A stretch of 13,350 nucleotides of DNA from Marinilabiliales bacterium (GTDB lineage: Bacteria > Bacteroidota > Bacteroidia > Bacteroidales > F082): positions 1 through 13,350 of the forward strand of contig PKSW01000350.1 of the NCBI GenBank assembly GCA_002869465.1, written 5' to 3'. A model generated the notes under the pieces. It saw only the letters and a program-made list of their open reading frames with translations, was not told the origin of the DNA and made no database searches. This document shows, piece after piece, positions 12,341 to 13,350 of the stretch (its first letter is position 1; every line of letters begins with the position of its first letter). A program made the translations under genes and the position numbers.

Positions 12341-13350
12341 ATGCAGTTTAAAAAATTCATACTTCTATTCTTCATAGGCATGTGCTTGCTGCAACCTATG
12401 CAAGCAACCCAGATACTTATACCAATGGACAATGCCCAGAACAACCATTTAAAGGCATACGGAATTGCCTACTGGGTGCTGGAAAAAGGGGTTGAAATCA
12501 AGTGGCTGCTGAATTACCGGGGTGGCAGCTATCTTTTTGACCACCATAAAACAATTGAGGATGAATGCATTATAAGAGACGTTACCTACCAGGTGATCAC
12601 TGAAGTACAGGCCTCCTCTATAAGGCAGCAAATTGCCGAACCCGACGTAAATATGGATGTGATGGAATTGCATAAGGTACCAAGAATAGCTGTTTATTCC
12701 CCAAAAAATAAACAACCCTGGGATGACGCTGTCACACTGGCTCTTTCCTATGCCGAAATACCATACGACATTGTGTACGATGAAGAAGTGATGAATGGTT
12801 TGTTGCCTACCTACGACTGGCTGCATCTTCACCATGAGGACTTTACGGGACAGTATGGTAAATTCTGGTCGAATTACAGGAATTTTTCCTGGTATAAAGA
12901 AGATGTAAAAGCCCATGAAGAAATGGCGCATAAGCTGGGATTTCAGAAAGTTTCTGACCTGAAACTGGCCGTTGCTAAAAAGATTAGGGATTTTGTACTG
13001 GGTGGTGGTTATCTATTTGCCATGTGTTCGGCCACCGACAGTTATGATGTAGCCATGGCAGCTGATCATGTGGATATTTGTGATGTCATGTTTGACGGTG
13101 ACCCAATGGATGCCAATGCCCAGGAGAAATTAAATTATAACAATTGCATTGCTTTCAAAGATTTTCAATTGGTTACCAATCCCGCCCAATATGAAATTTC
13201 AGATATTGATGTGACCTTTTCTCGGGCACGAACCATAAACCAGAAAAATGACTATTTCTCACTATTCGATTTTTCGGCCAAATGGGATCATATACCCACT
13301 ATGCTGTGTCAGAACCACCAGCGGATCATCAAAGGATTTATGGGACAAAC
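12341..13350 (+). CDS. Secreted protein of the Bacteroidota 'asparagine synthetase B'-labelled family, 5' part (runs off window)
   Basis: An open frame of 336 codons reaches the window end without a stop. Residues ~1-22 form a signal peptide (two Lys, hydrophobic core, QPMQA before the likely cut), so the protein is probably exported. The mature part starts with ILIPMDNAQNNHLKAYGIAYW and carries the blocks WLLNYRGGSY, YSPKNKQPWDDAVTLALSYAEIP core (119-141), YDWLHLHHEDFTGQYGKF (158-175), GGGYLFAMCSATDSYD (221-236) and KWDHIPTMLCQNH. I recognise these as a conserved Bacteroidota family commonly annotated 'asparagine synthetase B'. However, there is no N-terminal Cys nucleophile of a class II glutaminase and no SGGxDS ATP loop. 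The Gly-rich turn with Cys229 instead resembles the nucleophile elbow of class I GATase-like folds. The function is unknown. It has its own promoter and lies divergent from gcvT. The start is well supported by signal peptide and promoter. Confidence 0.85.
   Translation, partial: MQFKKFILLFFIGMCLLQPMQATQILIPMDNAQNNHLKAYGIAYWVLEKGVEIKWLLNYRGGSYLFDHHKTIEDECIIRDVTYQVITEVQASSIRQQIAEPDVNMDVMELHKVPRIAVYSPKNKQPWDDAVTLALSYAEIPYDIVYDEEVMNGLLPTYDWLHLHHEDFTGQYGKFWSNYRNFSWYKEDVKAHEEMAHKLGFQKVSDLKLAVAKKIRDFVLGGGYLFAMCSATDSYDVAMAADHVDICDVMFDGDPMDANAQEKLNYNNCIAFKDFQLVTNPAQYEISDIDVTFSRARTINQKNDYFSLFDFSAKWDHIPTMLCQNHQRIIKGFMGQ

Noticed and set aside
12341..12420. Lipoprotein signal in the last gene (Cys15)
   Set aside because: The residues before Cys15 (I-G-M) do not form a lipobox and the Cys is inside the hydrophobic core. 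A standard signal peptide with a cut after ~residue 22 fits better.
12449..12931. Minus-strand open frame of 160 codons opposite the last gene
   Set aside because: It lies entirely within the plus-strand secreted protein frame, which has a signal peptide, a promoter and family motifs. The minus frame resembles no family.

Overview
The window reads as chromosomal DNA of a Bacteroidota bacterium. The lpxC-fabZ gene fusion is characteristic of that phylum, ribosome binding sites are A-rich with no clear Shine-Dalgarno sequence, and several genes are preceded by the Bacteroidota -7 promoter element TAnnTTTG, in two cases with a TTG about 20 bp upstream. Protein style suggests the Chitinophagales/Sphingobacteriales side of the phylum, but this is only an impression.

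Layout. (1) Positions 1-4665, plus strand, form a lipid A block: the 3' part of lpxD, lpxC-fabZ, lpxA, efp and a second, diverged LpxD-like acyltransferase. Spacing is tight apart from a 144 bp gap with a promoter before lpxC-fabZ. (2) Positions 4669-9867, minus strand, form a polysaccharide assembly block read as flippase (Wzx type), then a 725-residue double Wzz-like chain-length regulator, then a Wzy_C-family O-antigen ligase or polymerase. It meets the lipid A block tail to tail with 3 bp between stop codons. (3) Positions 9985-11112, plus strand, hold a GT4 glycosyltransferase with a TTG start, divergent from the flippase. (4) Positions 11119-12204, minus strand, hold gcvT, tail to tail with the glycosyltransferase with 6 bp between. 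(5) From 12341 to the window end, plus strand, lies a 5' fragment of a secreted protein of a Bacteroidota family usually labelled 'asparagine synthetase B'. I see no asparagine synthetase motif in it.

How the genes work together. Block 1 makes the lipid A precursor (acylation and deacetylation of UDP-GlcNAc) and supplies the 3-hydroxyacyl-ACP dehydratase. The polysaccharide genes export, polymerise or ligate, and size a glycan that could be attached to that lipid A-core. gcvT belongs to glycine and one-carbon metabolism and appears unrelated.

The most interesting structure is the double Wzz gene. Two complete Wzz-like units are joined in one reading frame, and an A11 homopolymer sits in the linker just after the first unit. 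A one-base slip in either direction brings a stop within a few codons and would release a normal-sized single Wzz of about 350 residues. Other points are a flippase gene that looks leaderless, a changed uridine-site residue in the LpxD paralogue, and a GATase-like nucleophile motif in the last protein. No stretch over 300 bp lacks a gene. I saw no RNA gene, insertion sequence or CRISPR array.
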